NCBI GenBank assembly: GCA_036937835.1
Contig: CM072875.1
Span: 14,335,001-14,399,000, forward strand
Source: Pampus argenteus
Taxonomy: Eukaryota; Chordata; Actinopteri; Scombriformes; Stromateidae
Direction of reading: 5' to 3'
DNA length: 64,000 bases
The notes below the pieces were generated by a model, which searched no databases, had not been told where the DNA came from, and saw only the letters and a program-made list of their open reading frames with translations. A program made the position numbers and the translations under genes. Below are positions 13,481-26,759 of this stretch, in pieces (the first letter of the stretch is position 1; each line of letters starts with the position of its first letter).

Positions 13481-14389
13481 ACAGCATAAGCTATAAACAG
13501 CCACATCAAATGAAATGAACTGAAATATCTTCAAGCTATTCTTGAATAATAAAAAAGATCTTAAAATATTCAGTTAACTTGTTTTAACTCCCACTCAGCT
13601 CCCATTGGGAGGAAGCAGAGCAGCCTGGTTTGCTATATTTACTCAGTCTCAGAAAACGAGTAGAACAGTCAGTTATAGTCATATCATAATTTAGTTAAAG
13701 GTCCCCTAAATGTTTTAGGGCACAACAAAAATACACTGCTTTTAAAAATAAATTGTTATTGATATTGTTTTTCAAGTCCAACATCTCCCACATAATAATA
13801 ATTAAAAAAAATGCAAATATGTTTTGTTTCAAAAGTTCAGCTGCTGGATGTGAGATGTCTCCTACTTGACTGAAAAGTCTGCTGGAGGTTTCGAGTTTCC
13901 ACTTCTATAAGTTGCATATTGGACCGCAGTTGTCTTCCAAACTAGTGGCGACGTCACAAAATCATGCTTGTCGGAACATGCCTTAAAAACTGTAATTTAA
14001 GGTTAGCACAGAGAAACTTTCCCCCTTCAGCAGATGGATGTGAAAAAAAAAACGTGTCAAACTCTCCACGTATATCATTCTGCATGTTGAAGCTCAAACA
14101 TCAGGACTGAAATAACAAGAAGCAAAACACATTTTTGTGCGTTTAATGTGGTTGTACTGTATCATGTACGAGGTGCATGCTTTAGATACAATTGCAAGTA
14201 AAGATGGAAATGCACATGTAACTGCTATGTTTGGACATTAATTGTGACTGTATGTGTCTGTGTGTGCCACATTTAAAATTAGTTCGAGGCAACCAATTCA
14301 GGGATGAAATCAGGCTTATTCTCCCCAACTTAACATGCACAGGTATCTTTCAAACATTACTTACTGACATATCATAGAAAGGAAAATAT
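13481..14389. other. Non-coding DNA
   Basis: AT-rich with short A runs; nothing further seen. Confidence 0.6.
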
Positions 14390-14534
14390 AGGTGTAACTA
14401 ATAACATGAATGATTGTGCCATTAAGGTGTGTCCTGCCATGTGAGCCAGCTTTTTTTTTTTGTGCCAGTACCATGGCCCTGGTAGTGGCACAAGTATATA
14501 AAATACAGCCATAATTAATGTTATTAGTTACACC
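14390..14534. mobile_element. MITE-like element with near-perfect terminal inverted repeats
   Basis: A 145-base non-autonomous DNA-transposon-like unit. Seen: the left end reads AGGTGTAACTAATAACAT, and the reverse complement of the right end (to 14534) reads the same. The arms agree at 23 of the first 25 positions. Inside, 14462-14491 is a 30-base imperfect palindrome (GTGCCAGTACCATGG then CCCTGGTAGTGGCAC, 26 of 30 symmetric). It does not lie at the centre: the left part is about 72 bases and holds a T tract, the right part about 43. No transposase frame exists. I recall similar termini scattered in fish genomes but cannot name the superfamily. No clear target-site duplication was found. Confidence 0.75.
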
Positions 14535-15620
14535 TGTGTTTGTCAAGTCAAACTGTGAAAAGCTGCCCTGGTTGTAGGAGAGAAAGGACTGGGCCCCATT
14601 TGAGACAACTCACAGTGTAATGAATGGTTATTGAGTAGAAAATGAAGACCAGGTGACACCTTAAATGAGAAGATAGATGATCATCTGTTTGAGCATGATA
14701 ATGACTAAGTGGTAATTGCTCCAACAGTATGGTCTTCACCTTGCATTGCTCCAATACACCCCCGCCCATCTCTTACTTCAGTTTGCAGCTGCCCCCCTCC
14801 AACCCCACAGTAATGCAAACCCCTGCTCAGAGCACAAAGGGAGCCTGTGTGAGGTGTTCAGCTACCCCCACCAAACCCACCTCTCTGCTCCCAGCCCAGG
14901 CAGGCTCTCTTCCCCCAGTGTGGCTGATGTGCTCCATTTGCTAGATGATGGACTAAGCGGGACAAGGCAAAAGTTCACACACCTTTTCTGTTCACATGGT
15001 AAGGAGGCCGGCCTGACCTCACTGAGCTGCTCAGGGGGGCCACCTTCCATGTGCAACTGCTGGCTGCTGTCCCTCCTCCTTCCACTGCAATTTGTCCCCT
15101 CATTTAAGGCCAGCCACGCCTCTGTTGTCCTAATGCCATAACTGCTCTCAACTGCGCTAGAGCTGCCATTTCCTCGCCGGGGGTGGAGAGAGGAGGGGGA
15201 GTGGAGGGTGAGAGAGGAGTTTCTTTGTGCAAGGTCAAGAGTTACCACTATATGAACCCACAATGAACATACTATAGCTTGGCTTATATACCTATTTTGC
15301 TAGGGCAGAAATACCAGGCTTTCCCTAAGTACACATGGTTGTTTTTTTCTTTTTTACACCTTTACCACAACATCCTGTCAACGAGCTGCGGACGGCAGTT
15401 TGCAAAGGTCACAGTTTTCATGAAAAATGTGTCCACTGCATAAACACTGATGTGTCTGATAGAAAAGTGCGTGTTTGTGTCTTTAATCAGTTTGTACTCA
15501 GCATGTCTGGGTGGGAGGTTGCAACAAGCAAAAACAAATGGCAGAACCACCGTGCTTCCTCTTTTCCCACAATTCAGCTGTCTCAGTGAAAATGATCCTG
15601 AGCACAATTTGGCATCCTTA

Positions 15621-15649
15621 CCCCCACCACCCCCACCACCACCACCACC
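15621..15649. repeat. (CCA)n-like C-rich microsatellite
   Basis: Alternating CCCCCA and CCA units. It gives artefactual proline-rich (+) and glycine-rich (-) open frames. Confidence 0.9.
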
Positions 15650-17581
15650 TTCCCTCACAGACACCCACCCTCTGACCCCACACATGCACGCTGCCCTCAC
15701 TTACCCCCCCTCGTGAACACACTCCACTCCAGCCCAGAGGAATTCATTTTCTAATTTTCCTTGACTGAGAAAACAATACACATGCCTTAACAATGTTGAC
15801 ATCTCTAATGCCTTAAAACGCAGTAGTAATAGAGCTTTGATTGGTAGTAAGTGGATACACGATTACAAACGCACATATGTAGGGAGTTCCTTCACTGTAT
15901 TGCAGTCTCTCTGACCTCTACAGAACAATTACATATAAGAGGTAAAATAAGGTGAAATAAGGAAATGTAAATAGTTTTAGGGATATTTTAGCAGTTTAAC
16001 AGCAAAGTACACTGATTAAAACAAAGTTGATGTTCATATATGATGCCGACCTGTAATTATTGCAGTGAATGTTTGATAATAATTGTTGAGATATCAGCAT
16101 CAGAGGTCATAATCCTCAACAATAATGTATCTGTGATACTTTTCAAAATGTACACACAGTTATAAATAATAATGTGTTGCTCTTAGGATTGCATCTCCAG
16201 AAGTAGTCAGAGTCTCTCAGTGCTGTGCATTCTTTGTTTGTGGTTATACACTAACTATCGAGTGACACATTTAGACTTTATATGTGATTTATTTCTATTG
16301 CGATAAAGGTTAGACAGACCTGCAGCACAGGACACACAAACTAGGCTAACAAATCTGAAAAGATTGATTCTTCCATGGTTGTATGATGCGATGTCAACAA
16401 AGCAATGTTTAAGCATTAAACTGTGTAGTTAATAAACATCAAGTGCTGCCTTTACAGAGCATACAGTACATTTAGTGCATTGGTAACCGTAATTGGTTGT
16501 AAACCATCGAGTCACTAAATTTATTTCTAAGAAGCGCTGCATAATAATAAATAATTTGTATTTTATAGGCTTATATTTAAGCCTATATTTATTTTGTTTT
16601 AAATTTACCACAATCTTTTTGTTAATTATTTGACTGCAGATAATAACAGAAGAAGAGTTTGATCATGATCATAGATGCTAAAATTAAAAAATATCATGCC
16701 TGTGCTGCCTCATCATCTGTTGATTCTTCATCATTATATTGACTGGATCAGTTTTCAGTCGTTCTATCGTCACCTCCTCGTGTTTTATCCTCAGCGGGGC
16801 CGTGATCCAAAAAGAAATCAAGTGCCTCATTCACAGTTTGTCGCTGGCTCATTGTGGTGCTACCACAGAATGACGTGAGTGAAATAGAAAACCCTAATTC
16901 GTATCCCAAAGTTATGAGAACTGATCATAACTGATCACTCCTACTCAGTTGGATATGCTATCTTTCAAAAAAGTTAAATGACACAGTTAAAAATGTGTGA
17001 TCACACAAATGAGTGCATGATGCAAGTTTGCTTCTAGATTAATCCCTGCTCTATCTCTTGGTGAAATTCAACACCCAGCATTTCTGATGCAGTCAATGTT
17101 TTCAAAACCCAAGATGCTGAGATGTGCAGAATTATGTGATTGAAATCCAGCTTCATTTGTTCAAAAACTACAACAAGTTAACTTCAGTAAGTGCAACAAG
17201 ATAGCAAAGTTCAAAATCGTGGATGTCCTATTCAGAAAAAGACTGTCTACTAAGATGGAATTCACCTATCTAAGGTTACATTGGACACAGCTTCCCATGA
17301 CGAGTCCTCGTCTGACAGCACTCATTAACCAGTTTGTCTCCCATGAACACCTCTGTCTGTTATAAAGGCTAATTGTTAGCCAAGTTAACGGCAGCAGTGA
17401 CTTCCCTTCCTCAGCCAGGCGATTTATGGCAGTCCACATTTTTGCTTGAGACAATTCACACCAGTGCACCTGTCACATGCCACACAATATAGACATAGTG
17501 GTGGTAATATGTTATGAGCGCTTTGACACTTTTTATTGCTGAGGCACTGCATGCAATACATCAACTTGGCAAACCTCTTTA

Positions 17582-17584
<3 letters not shown>

Positions 17585-17612
<28 letters not shown>
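17585..17612. repeat. Poly(T) tract, 28 bases
   Basis: Uninterrupted T28. It could be the A tail of a lost minus-strand retroelement, but nothing element-like adjoins it. Confidence 0.95.
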
Positions 17613-17615
<3 letters not shown>

Positions 17616-19612
17616 AAAATGAAAACATCAATTCAGTCAGTAAAGTGGCTAAAGCTTGATTTGACACTATGTCCATTATTTATATCTAGAGCAACTTTAG
17701 CTAGCAAAGCCATTTGTATATATATTTGTATTTTACATTCCTGTCAGTTGTAGTTGATGATCATGTGCTGATAAGATAATAATTGGTGCCTGCCTGAGGT
17801 GAATTTGTAGCAGGATGTACTGTGTTCATGTTATCCTATGAAGGAAGTGGTACAAACCATAATTTGAATCATTCAATCCGGAAACATAAACTTAGTACAG
17901 TCTAGAATAATTAAAGCTGACAGGGATCCGGCCTAACCTCAAGTTTAAAGGACATATCTGGAAAAAAAAAGGCAAAATGTCATGCAGTCACTTAGTAGTG
18001 TGGATGTTTGTTTTTATTTATTTGCATAATCCTGTCACAAACAACTCAAACCCTCTGTTGCTTAGTGATATGAGACTTCAATTGGACCCTTGAGAAACAA
18101 TACCTCTCCCATGTCAATGATTCCCTGACCTCATCATGTCCCTCACCATTTATGTGTTACCATAAAAAGCGTCTGTTTCTGGCAAACCGGTCGCTGAGTG
18201 ACTTATGCCTTGTGCCAGCAAGGAAGGCGGTCCAATACTGAAGACAGGCTAGTTCTACTTTAGCAGCCCACACACACAAAAAAAAAAGACCCCTTCAATC
18301 ATTCCCATGCTTCTTATTCTGGGCAGCAAGCATGGTGTCTACAGTTTCCCAGGCCCCTCCTAAAAAATGACACATTCTCAGACCAGATGCTTCAGACAGC
18401 CAATACAGAGCTGTGATTATTAGCAGGGCTCTCTTTTTGTGTGCGAGAGGGGCAGCAGGCTATTTTTAACCTGCAATGAAACTTTGAATATCCTTCCACC
18501 CCCTTGGGCACACCAAACCGCCACTGCTAGATATTGCAGTGTTACACTGTCTGGAGGGCATGGCTCCCATTCACTGTGCCATTACTGGCAATGGTACGTT
18601 TACTTTCTCTCAATGCACAGAACCCCACAGTTGAATAAAAAAAAAGGTGTTATCGATGAGTGATTGAGAATGGTGTAAGGCTGGTCTGGTTCTTTGTCAA
18701 AGCTTGTGACTGCCTTCTTGTTCTTTTGTTAGCTGGCAGTGATTGTCAGTAGCATTCCAAGAAGCTATATTTCCCATACATTCCTACATGTTTTTGGGGA
18801 TTTTTCTACAGTGTGGGCTGTCAAGTGCGAGATGTGTATGTCAAGCTGGGATTGAAAGCAGAATGAGGGTTGTCAAAGCTGTGCTGTATTCGATCTAGTG
18901 AAAAAAGACAAAAACGCTTACAGACAGGTCAAAATCACGTCTGCCGCACAGAACATCAGGAGTCATTGTTTTTGGGTGCTTTCACTCACTTTGAGCTGGG
19001 AATGACTTAGAAACCAAAACAATGTTTTCTGTGTGATCTGCTTTTCTACTCACAGTTATTTGTCGTCGTGAAAACAAATGATGCTTTACACGTGTAACAT
19101 GGGAAATATGTGTTTCAACCACTATATCATGCATGGATTTCAGCCCTCAATTTTATCCATGTATTTTTGATTGCACAGCTATGTTCAAACCCACTGCCAG
19201 CGCAAAAGGAAAAATCCGTTGAGCCCTCTGTGCGTTCTGCACAGTAGGGGGAGTGATGGAGATTTAGTTGTGAGTTCAGACAAAGTGGCATTACAGTGCA
19301 TCAACTGAATCGCTGTCAGGTTCAAATGTGCTGTGTAGAGGTCCTGGCTGCAGTACAAAAGGTGCACAGTTTATACAGTATATACACCCACATTCATACT
19401 AAGTAGTTCTTTCAAGAACTTTACATACTGAAGTTAGTGTCTGCAAAAGAAAAGTTTAAAACTCAAAGCTTTTTTTTATTGGTTAGACATTTAGTGTATC
19501 ACAGCGTTGCATACTCTCTGCAGCCATAAGTCTAGCCCAGCTCCAGTATCAGAGTGACTAATGTCTAAGACGTGGTTGAGGAATAATGTGATTATCAGTG
19601 TCCTAAACTTGT

Positions 19613-19629
19613 AAAAAAAAAAAAAAAAA
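19613..19629. repeat. Poly(A) tract, 17 bases
   Basis: Uninterrupted A17 with no adjoining retroelement seen. Confidence 0.9.
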
Positions 19630-20469
19630 TCAATCACCACTATAGTTGCTAAATACTATTAGATCAGCTGTGTGCAGGCATATATTTTCCCTAATGCTGC
19701 GTGTCATAAACAAATACAGGTACAGATTGCACATGCACATGTAAGCGATAAAAACCTGGCATGCTTCTATCGTTATTACGATGGCTCTTTGCCAAACAAC
19801 TAGTAAGAATTCCTCCTGCTCCTCAGACTTCTGCAGGCGCCAGCCACCGCTGCATTGGAAATGACTTTGGCCAAGGGGAGGAGAGGAGAGAAAGACTATT
19901 TTAGGAGTTTGCCTAAAAATATTTCATAAATAATGACAGGAATGAGTGTACATAGGTCAATGTGAGTTTATGATTCACTAATGTGCCTGAGATTGCAGAG
20001 AGGTTGGAAAATGTGTGATGCACAGAGAAAAGTTTTTTGCGAAATGTTTTTGTGTGTTTCATTATTCTGTAAATGGAAAGAACATGCATCGTTCTATCGG
20101 TCTTTTTCTCTCTTAGGCTCTCTCTGTCTCCTCCTTCCATCGCTCTTTCCCTCATCTCTCCATCTCTCTAGGGGAGGAAGGCCTCAGAGTTTCTCAGGAA
20201 TGTTGACTTCTCGGTGCCTCGGTCCCTTGGGGGACGTTGGTAGGGGTCTTGACCCTTCTCCTCCTGTATCCCTGGAGCCTATCAGCTAACTAAGTTAGCA
20301 TGAGATAACCCCCCCCCCTTCCCTACAACCTCTTTTCCTTTCCTCCCTTTTTGTTTCCCTCACTCTGGGCTAATATGAGACAGGAACTTCATTAGAAGCA
20401 GGAGCACATCCATCATGCTACTGTCTAATCTTGGCCTATGGCAAAATTTGTCTTTCAACCCCTGTCCTC

Positions 20470-20660
20470 CTCACTCACACTCTGTACCCGGACACTGATG
20501 AAATCTCCTTAATCCGTTATTGAGCGGTAATGCCGTACAGACATCGTTGATGTTTGCCACAATGACGGCTCAAGTTTCTCTTTTTTACACGCTGACATTT
20601 TCCATTTCAAGCAATCAGCTGTAATCATCTTAATTTATGACTGCATGAAATCAAAGGAAT
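20470..20660. promoter_or_regulatory. Enhancer-like block with a TAATCC motif
   Basis: High-complexity segment with the K50-homeodomain (Otx/Pitx-type) motif TAATCC at 20510-20515 and several TAAT cores downstream. Its function is inferred from texture only. Confidence 0.25.
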
Positions 20661-21929
20661 GTAAATATGTTTGTGACCATACACCAAACTCATCAGTCAT
20701 TCCAAACATACTTGTAAAACATTATACTATTGTGTAATGCTGTAGAAAATATATAACAGTTGATGTCCTTTCTTTCTAGCTGCTCAGAGCAGGACTGAAA
20801 ACAGCTGCTGTTCTTCGCTGCACAGTCAGCAGGTGCCATGGGGAGCATTTTATATGTCATCGCAGTTGTATTGGTCAGTCTCTTCTATTGTGTTGTGTGT
20901 GTGTCTGTATGTATGATCATGCTTTGGGGAGGAAGTGGCAACACTTTCCCTTTGCCTTGATACGAAGTTGTGTGTGTACTTATCCTTAATGACAACTGTG
21001 ACGATAATAATAATGTTTAATTGTCACTGAATTTGGATTACATAATATCAGTAATGGTGGTAATAATGATAACATTGGTTTCTGTTTCCTCTTGTTTATC
21101 TTTCTTCAGAACTTGAGTCATTATTGTCATTTTTATTGTCACTTTTAGAAATCAGAAAACAGACTGGTAATATAGCCGCTGGCCTTCAGAGCTGACCCGT
21201 TGATCCATGCTGTGACCTTCAGGCTATACTTTCTTTTACTCAGAATTTATCAAGCCCATGAGTTTAAGATGGCTGTGATCTGCCTCCTGTTTGTTGTGTA
21301 TTTTCTCAAGCCTTTCTTATTTCCCTCTAAGGTCAGTAACCCTGTGATTTCTCCCACACACTGGTTCGTATTGCCTGGCTCTAACACTGGTCCACCTCTT
21401 GTTCTCCTCACCCCTCACATTGCCTGGGGTGCTGCTTGAACTTAGGGACACACTTCGTCCCTCAGTGGGAGAACTTGGAACCGGGAGGAAATGGGCTTCT
21501 TTCCCAAGGATGAATCAGGCAATGCTAGAGAAAACATGAGGATTGGCTTAAAAGAGGAAACATGGAGATTACATGGAGGCGGTAAAAAAGAACTCTTTGG
21601 AAAAACGTGTCAGTGCCGAGAAGATGTTACAGAACGTATTTAGTACGGACACGGTGGCTTTTAAATAGCTTGATGGCAGGGCTGCTATGAGTGTGGAGCT
21701 TAAAATAAGAGAGGCATCTATGAACTTCTAACCTAAAATCTGGATTTGGTTATTCTGTTACAAGTTATGTAGTGCCATCATTTCTTAGTGCACGCTTGTT
21801 GTGCCACACTAAATATGAAACCACAAAACACTGGCTATTATTTATTATTTACGATTTCCATTCTGAAACTGAAAAACAAAGGAAATGGACAAGCCCATAC
21901 CTTGTATAAAATGAACCACACAATTTTCC
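20661..21929. other. Non-coding DNA
   Basis: No supported gene. A short hydrophobic start-like peptide at 20838 was considered and rejected. Confidence 0.5.
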
Positions 21930-22170
21930 TCCCCCTGACATGAGCCATTTATTGCTCGTCTCTTAAATGAACTAGCTGCCTGCAGACAGATATTACTCAT
22001 AACTCCAGCCACTGCCAAGTCCTAGTCTGAGGGCCATTAAGGTGTTTAAAGTCAGCCATTCATATTTGTGCTGGATCGCCTTTCTCTATTTTAAATATTC
22101 CCCTGGAAATTTTGCATGAAATATACTCATGGTGATTGTCTGAGAGTGCACCGCATCGTGCCTTACCGTC
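21930..22170. promoter_or_regulatory. Enhancer-like high-complexity block
   Basis: No repeat, no open frame; contains TTTATTGC, ATTAAGGTG and TTAAATATT cores. Weak, texture-based call. Confidence 0.2.
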
Positions 22171-24858
22171 CTGCGTTACAAGGCATCATTCAACACCTTT
22201 CATATTGTACAGTCAAATTACGCCTCCATATTTTATAAGGTATAGCCTACTATATTTTACTTTTGCAACAGGTTGAATTGGAAATTTACACAATGAAGAC
22301 CTCTGGCATTAAATCTAGACAATTACACCATTTATTTCAACCATCATCGCAAGTAATACTTTGTTTTCCTTTGTTTACTGCCTCTAGCTTTTTATTGGGG
22401 GAATCAGGAGCTGCTCTATATGAGTTCGGATCCATGTGTCTGTTTGTTGGTTTGTGCATTTTTTTGGGCCACATGAGGGCAGAAAAACAAATTGTAAACA
22501 CAACACTGACATATGATGGCATCATGACGTTAACAATTGTACAAATCTGTAGAATTCAGGGCAACTGCAGAGTGGGATAATAATTTTCACAGTTTGTCCA
22601 TAAATACTAGTAAAACACTGCAGTCCTACCACTTCAGTGATGGTTTTTTAAAGTAAACATTGAACCAATTGTACCCAGTAGCATACAGGTTACTGGATTT
22701 CCATAAGCAACCATGCACGTTTTCATGCATGGTTTCATTCACCAGGTGATTTCACTCAACCACCCTCATCTCTGATTAAGAGTATGTCAATCAGGGAAAT
22801 AAGGTGTCGACAACGGTCAAAATAAAAACCTGACTTCTCAAGGCTGCATTGTTGCCTTTCCCTACTGAAAGTCATCTACAGTACTGTCAAAAAAGTGATA
22901 TGTTTTGGATCATTTCTCAGCATTTAACCTCCCTTTTGCTACTTGGAATAACTAAACTGTGACACATTTCAGTGGAAGTTCAATAAAGGATCGAGTGAAA
23001 CTGGCTTTTCTGTGTGCTTGTGCAGAAAAGCCCCTTGGGGGTGCTTTACCCTGGAAGACTCTGTATATGAGAAGGTGGGGAGTCGTCCACACGGTTTGAG
23101 TTACACCAGGCCCCTGTGACCTCAGAGTCACAGGGCTAAATGCAAAAGTGACAATGTGGATAGTTGCCTGCTTAAGATAATGGACTGCTGATTGAGATCA
23201 ATGACTTTCCAATAGACAGAAGTGCTGTAAACTGGCACTGTATGAATTTGAGTCTAAAATATCCAGAAGACTAAATTGTTCAGTACAACAATGTAGTGAC
23301 AGTATGAAGTAACGGAGATGCTGATTGTGTCTGACTCATTTGCTTAAATGGAACACAGACAACAACATACCATCACATATACTGTATGTACACAAAATCT
23401 ATACTTTTTAAAAGACTCAGTGTTCCCCATGTGTTACTAATCTGATATCTTAATGTACCTTTTACAAACTATGCCACCCAATTACCTGTAAATCTAAAAC
23501 TGTAATTCCGATCTAAAACAACAATGGGTTGAAGGCACCACAAAGCAAATCTGTTTGCGGCCATGTATGGAAGTTTTAAAATGCGTAGCTGCATCTTAAT
23601 GCATGCCTCATCATGGTGTCATAATGTTAATTTTATCAGCCCCGAGGCTGCCTATAAGGTTCATCATATTCGTAAGTTACGCCAGTGTTGAGGGTGGCTG
23701 TGGTTCAGGAGGTGCACATTTTGGTCACTTAGGGACTTCTGCTTTAGTTACTAAGCCAGGTTTCTTCCATCAAGTACAGAGCGTTCTCACATGGCAGTAG
23801 CAGTTCTCTTGAGGGAACCTCTGCTCAAGTAAAAGCAGGGCTCCCTTGTTCGGTATAATGTACTGTAACATGTAAGACAGCAGTAGTTTTGTTTTGAGAG
23901 TAGTACCAGCAGTTTCTGGAGACTTTTACCTGCTTTTATACATTTCTCTGAATCATTACAGAGACCGAGCTAATGGTGGCGCTGCTATTGTAACGCCTAC
24001 AGACAAGTTACAGAGCTCACACTTTTTTTACGTTTGAGAAAATGAATAAAAATGGAAGATGCATCCACATGCTAAAATACTAAACTACAGTGTGTACTGG
24101 AACTGACTGTTTCAGGCAGCTAGCCACACTCACTGGTTATAAGAACACATGCAGAAGTGACAGAGGGATCCATCTATCCTCATCACACACTCACTACAAA
24201 GCGACAACAGTTAGCTGGCTTCAAACACAGCAAATACAAAAAGGAATCAACTTTGATTAGGACTAATGCACTGCAGTAAAAGAACCAGTGACAGGCTGCG
24301 GCAGAATCTGGCCTGGGTGGGATGCTGCTGATGGGGACTTAAGTGAGGGAGGTGGAGTGGGGTGAGTATAGTGATGCTTTGGGGGCTTTGATGTAAACAA
24401 GATGAATATCTGACATGTTTATGCTTTAATTTGGTGCCCAATTGTGAGAAGATTGGTTACAAATTGAAAAATGAAAATCAGGTGGAGAGTCTGGGAGTAA
24501 TACTTACCTCCCTTAGTTGAAACTGCACACTTAGACGCCTACAGCGCATACACACACACACATGCATATACACACAGAAACTCACCATTTTCTTATGCCC
24601 CCTTCAGCAAGCCCCACTTTGGTCAATGTGGCTGTCTGCTTTGCCAACTGGTGGAAGTTTGCGTAACGCAACTTTTATTTTCACCAGCTGGTCGAGTGCC
24701 CATAAACTCTGTGTTAATGTATTTTTGTCACATATTTAAGTAAGTCATAAGAGTATTTATAGAGCATCCGTCATGAGGAGGGGAGAGGAAGCTCTAACTG
24801 TAGCTCCACTGCTACTACCCGCTGTCCTGGGAGAGTGAAACATCTTGTTTTTATTACT

Positions 24859-24882
24859 GGGGGGTCAGGGGTGGGAGGAGGG
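24859..24882 (+). other. Canonical G-quadruplex motif
   Basis: Four G runs on the plus strand: G6 (24859-24864), G4 (24868-24871), G3 (24873-24875) and G3 (24880-24882), with loops of 3, 1 and 4 bases. This fits the G3+N1-7 rule. The surroundings are G/A-rich to 24905 and a (TG)n tract follows. Confidence 0.75.
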
Positions 24883-24917
24883 CGGAGGAAGAGGGAGGAG
24901 GAGTAGACATAGCAGTT

Positions 24918-24941
24918 TGTGTGTGTGTGTGTGTGTGTGTT
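24918..24941. repeat. (TG)n microsatellite
   Basis: Twelve TG units, 35 bases after the G-quadruplex motif at 24859-24882. Confidence 0.95.
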
Positions 24942-25460
24942 TGTCTGAATGTTTCTGTGTACACATGTATATACAGTATGTGTGTACTGTAAATGTGTGG
25001 TGTAATTGTCCAGAGAACTATAGTCATGCCATTAACCCTATGGGAAGATGGTTCAGAGTCTGGTTAGAGAGATAGAATAAAGAGCTGATGACATCCAGAT
25101 GACATTAACATCACACATCACACACATTACACGGAGCTATCTGTCGCCAAAGAACTGTGGTTGGCTTACATGACATTTATGACGCTCCCATGTTATTCCT
25201 ACTGTGACAACTTTCTGTTCTTTCTGTGACATCTGAGGTCATGTGGTCAACAAGTATGTTGCACCAGTCTTGCACACCACAAATTCTGCTTTATTTCTCC
25301 TGCATACTTCTGGGTTGTTTGGGTGCTCCAACAAATCTTTTCACGGGTGGAGAATCTGTGAGTGACTCCTCCTGGTGGGTTGGGGATGTGTACAGCTAAA
25401 CACACAGAAACTGGTGGAAACCTCTGTGTGCATTAATTGAAGCTACAGGTGACTGTGTGT

Positions 25461-25479
25461 AGCAGCAGCAGCAGCAGCA
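25461..25479. repeat. (AGC)6 microsatellite
   Basis: Six AGC units in non-coding context. Confidence 0.9.
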
Positions 25480-26759
25480 CAGACACATTGGCTGCATTTG
25501 CTCTCTGAAGTACCGGTAAACTGATTTCTTAAACATCACACATCCAAAAAAAAAAAAATTCTGTTTCTGTAATCAGAGTAGGAGGTTAAAGAAACCAAAT
25601 GTCCAGCTAGATAGTTCAGTTAAAACTAAAACTGAGTCTTTGTAAATCAAAATGAGTCTGTTTCCTTTCTATGAAAAGGCAGATTTACAGTAACTAGGTT
25701 AGAGTGTGTGAACTAACCCTTTACAGGTCAACACATGGATTTGGAGCAACAGGATAAAATAGTATTTGAAATGTGAGAAATTGAGCAAACACAAAAACAA
25801 AGTGGTAAAACATATGTGTAGCACTGCAACAAAGTTGATATTTAACAAAGTGACACTTTGCCATTAGAAAAAAAAAGATGACCAGTGAAGGTGTTTTATC
25901 AATATAAAAGGACTTGTAAAGTGTCTGATACCCTGTAAAAACACCAGACAAATACACACACACATATAGACATCCTACCTGAAACACCCCGCCGTTACCA
26001 ACAACACAGGAGTTAACACTGTTTCCCCCCTCTTCCCATGGGCTAGGCTTTATCACCTCACATGTATGTTTTTAAAGGCTAGTATCTATTCATCCAGCAA
26101 GAGTTGTGAAACACAAAAAAAACCCCATCTGTCTTCCTGAAAATGTTTTTCACTCTGTCCTCATTACATATGGCTTACCTCCTGTCACAACCACAATATT
26201 GACTGTCCATCTGCAGCATCAGTGTTATCATCACAAGAGTCTTTTTTTTTCAAAAGCAGTTAGATTATTATATAGTTTCAAAATGTAAGAAAACAACAGC
26301 AGTAAATCAATGCTGCCCAAATGAACACCACCTTCATACTGAAGTTGTTAAAGTTGCTTGATTAAAATGCCCAGATGTACAGTAGTTCCAAATGCAGGAC
26401 TAGTGGTGTCTCCGTCCTCTGAAGGGTCTTTGAACACAGCAGCAAACACGTGTAGTGGAAGTGTCGGAAACAGGTGCTTTGTGGCTCAGGCAGCTCTCCC
26501 TGTTTGATATTCTTTATAAGAAACAGACGGTAAGTGCCGGGCGTGTCCATAAACACAGCAAGCACAAGCCTGTGGAGACCACCACATGTCAGTTCCCTTG
26601 TGCTATTAGACGGTGAAGAATCGGGTATTTCAACACATTTAATGTTATTATTAAGGAGTATTAAGCAATAGATCATCAATCCTGTATGGCTGTATGAGCT
26701 AATTTAAATATGTCTGTTGAATCTACTAGAATCAAAATATTTTTAATTAAGATCACTGA

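Larger units (their letters stand above)
14535..20469. other. Non-coding DNA with scattered repeats
   Basis: 14700-15270 is GC-richer, with 130-140-codon frames on both strands that look like chance. Hairpins at 16079-16126 and 16564-16587; AACTGATCAT/AACTGATCAC direct repeat near 16920; T28 and A17 tracts. No gene seen. Confidence 0.55.
22171..26759. other. Non-coding DNA
   Basis: No gene seen. An imperfect palindrome (CCAACTGGTG 24644-24653, CACCAGCTGG 24682-24691) lies upstream of the G-quadruplex motif. Otherwise microsatellites and AT-rich text. Confidence 0.55.

Noticed and set aside
14716..15263. Overlapping 130-140-codon frames on both strands
   Set aside because: GC-richer DNA has fewer stops on both strands; neither product is recognisable.
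15362..15716. Proline- and glycine-rich frames
   Set aside because: They translate the CCA-type microsatellite on either strand.
20838..20873. ATG in good context starting MGSILYVIAVVLV, like a first exon with signal peptide
   Set aside because: The donor-like GTCAGT is weak, no continuing exon is visible, and a dozen hydrophobic residues occur readily by chance.
22876..22897. TACAGTACTGT, the start of a known microRNA
   Set aside because: The match ends after 11 bases and no hairpin surrounds it.
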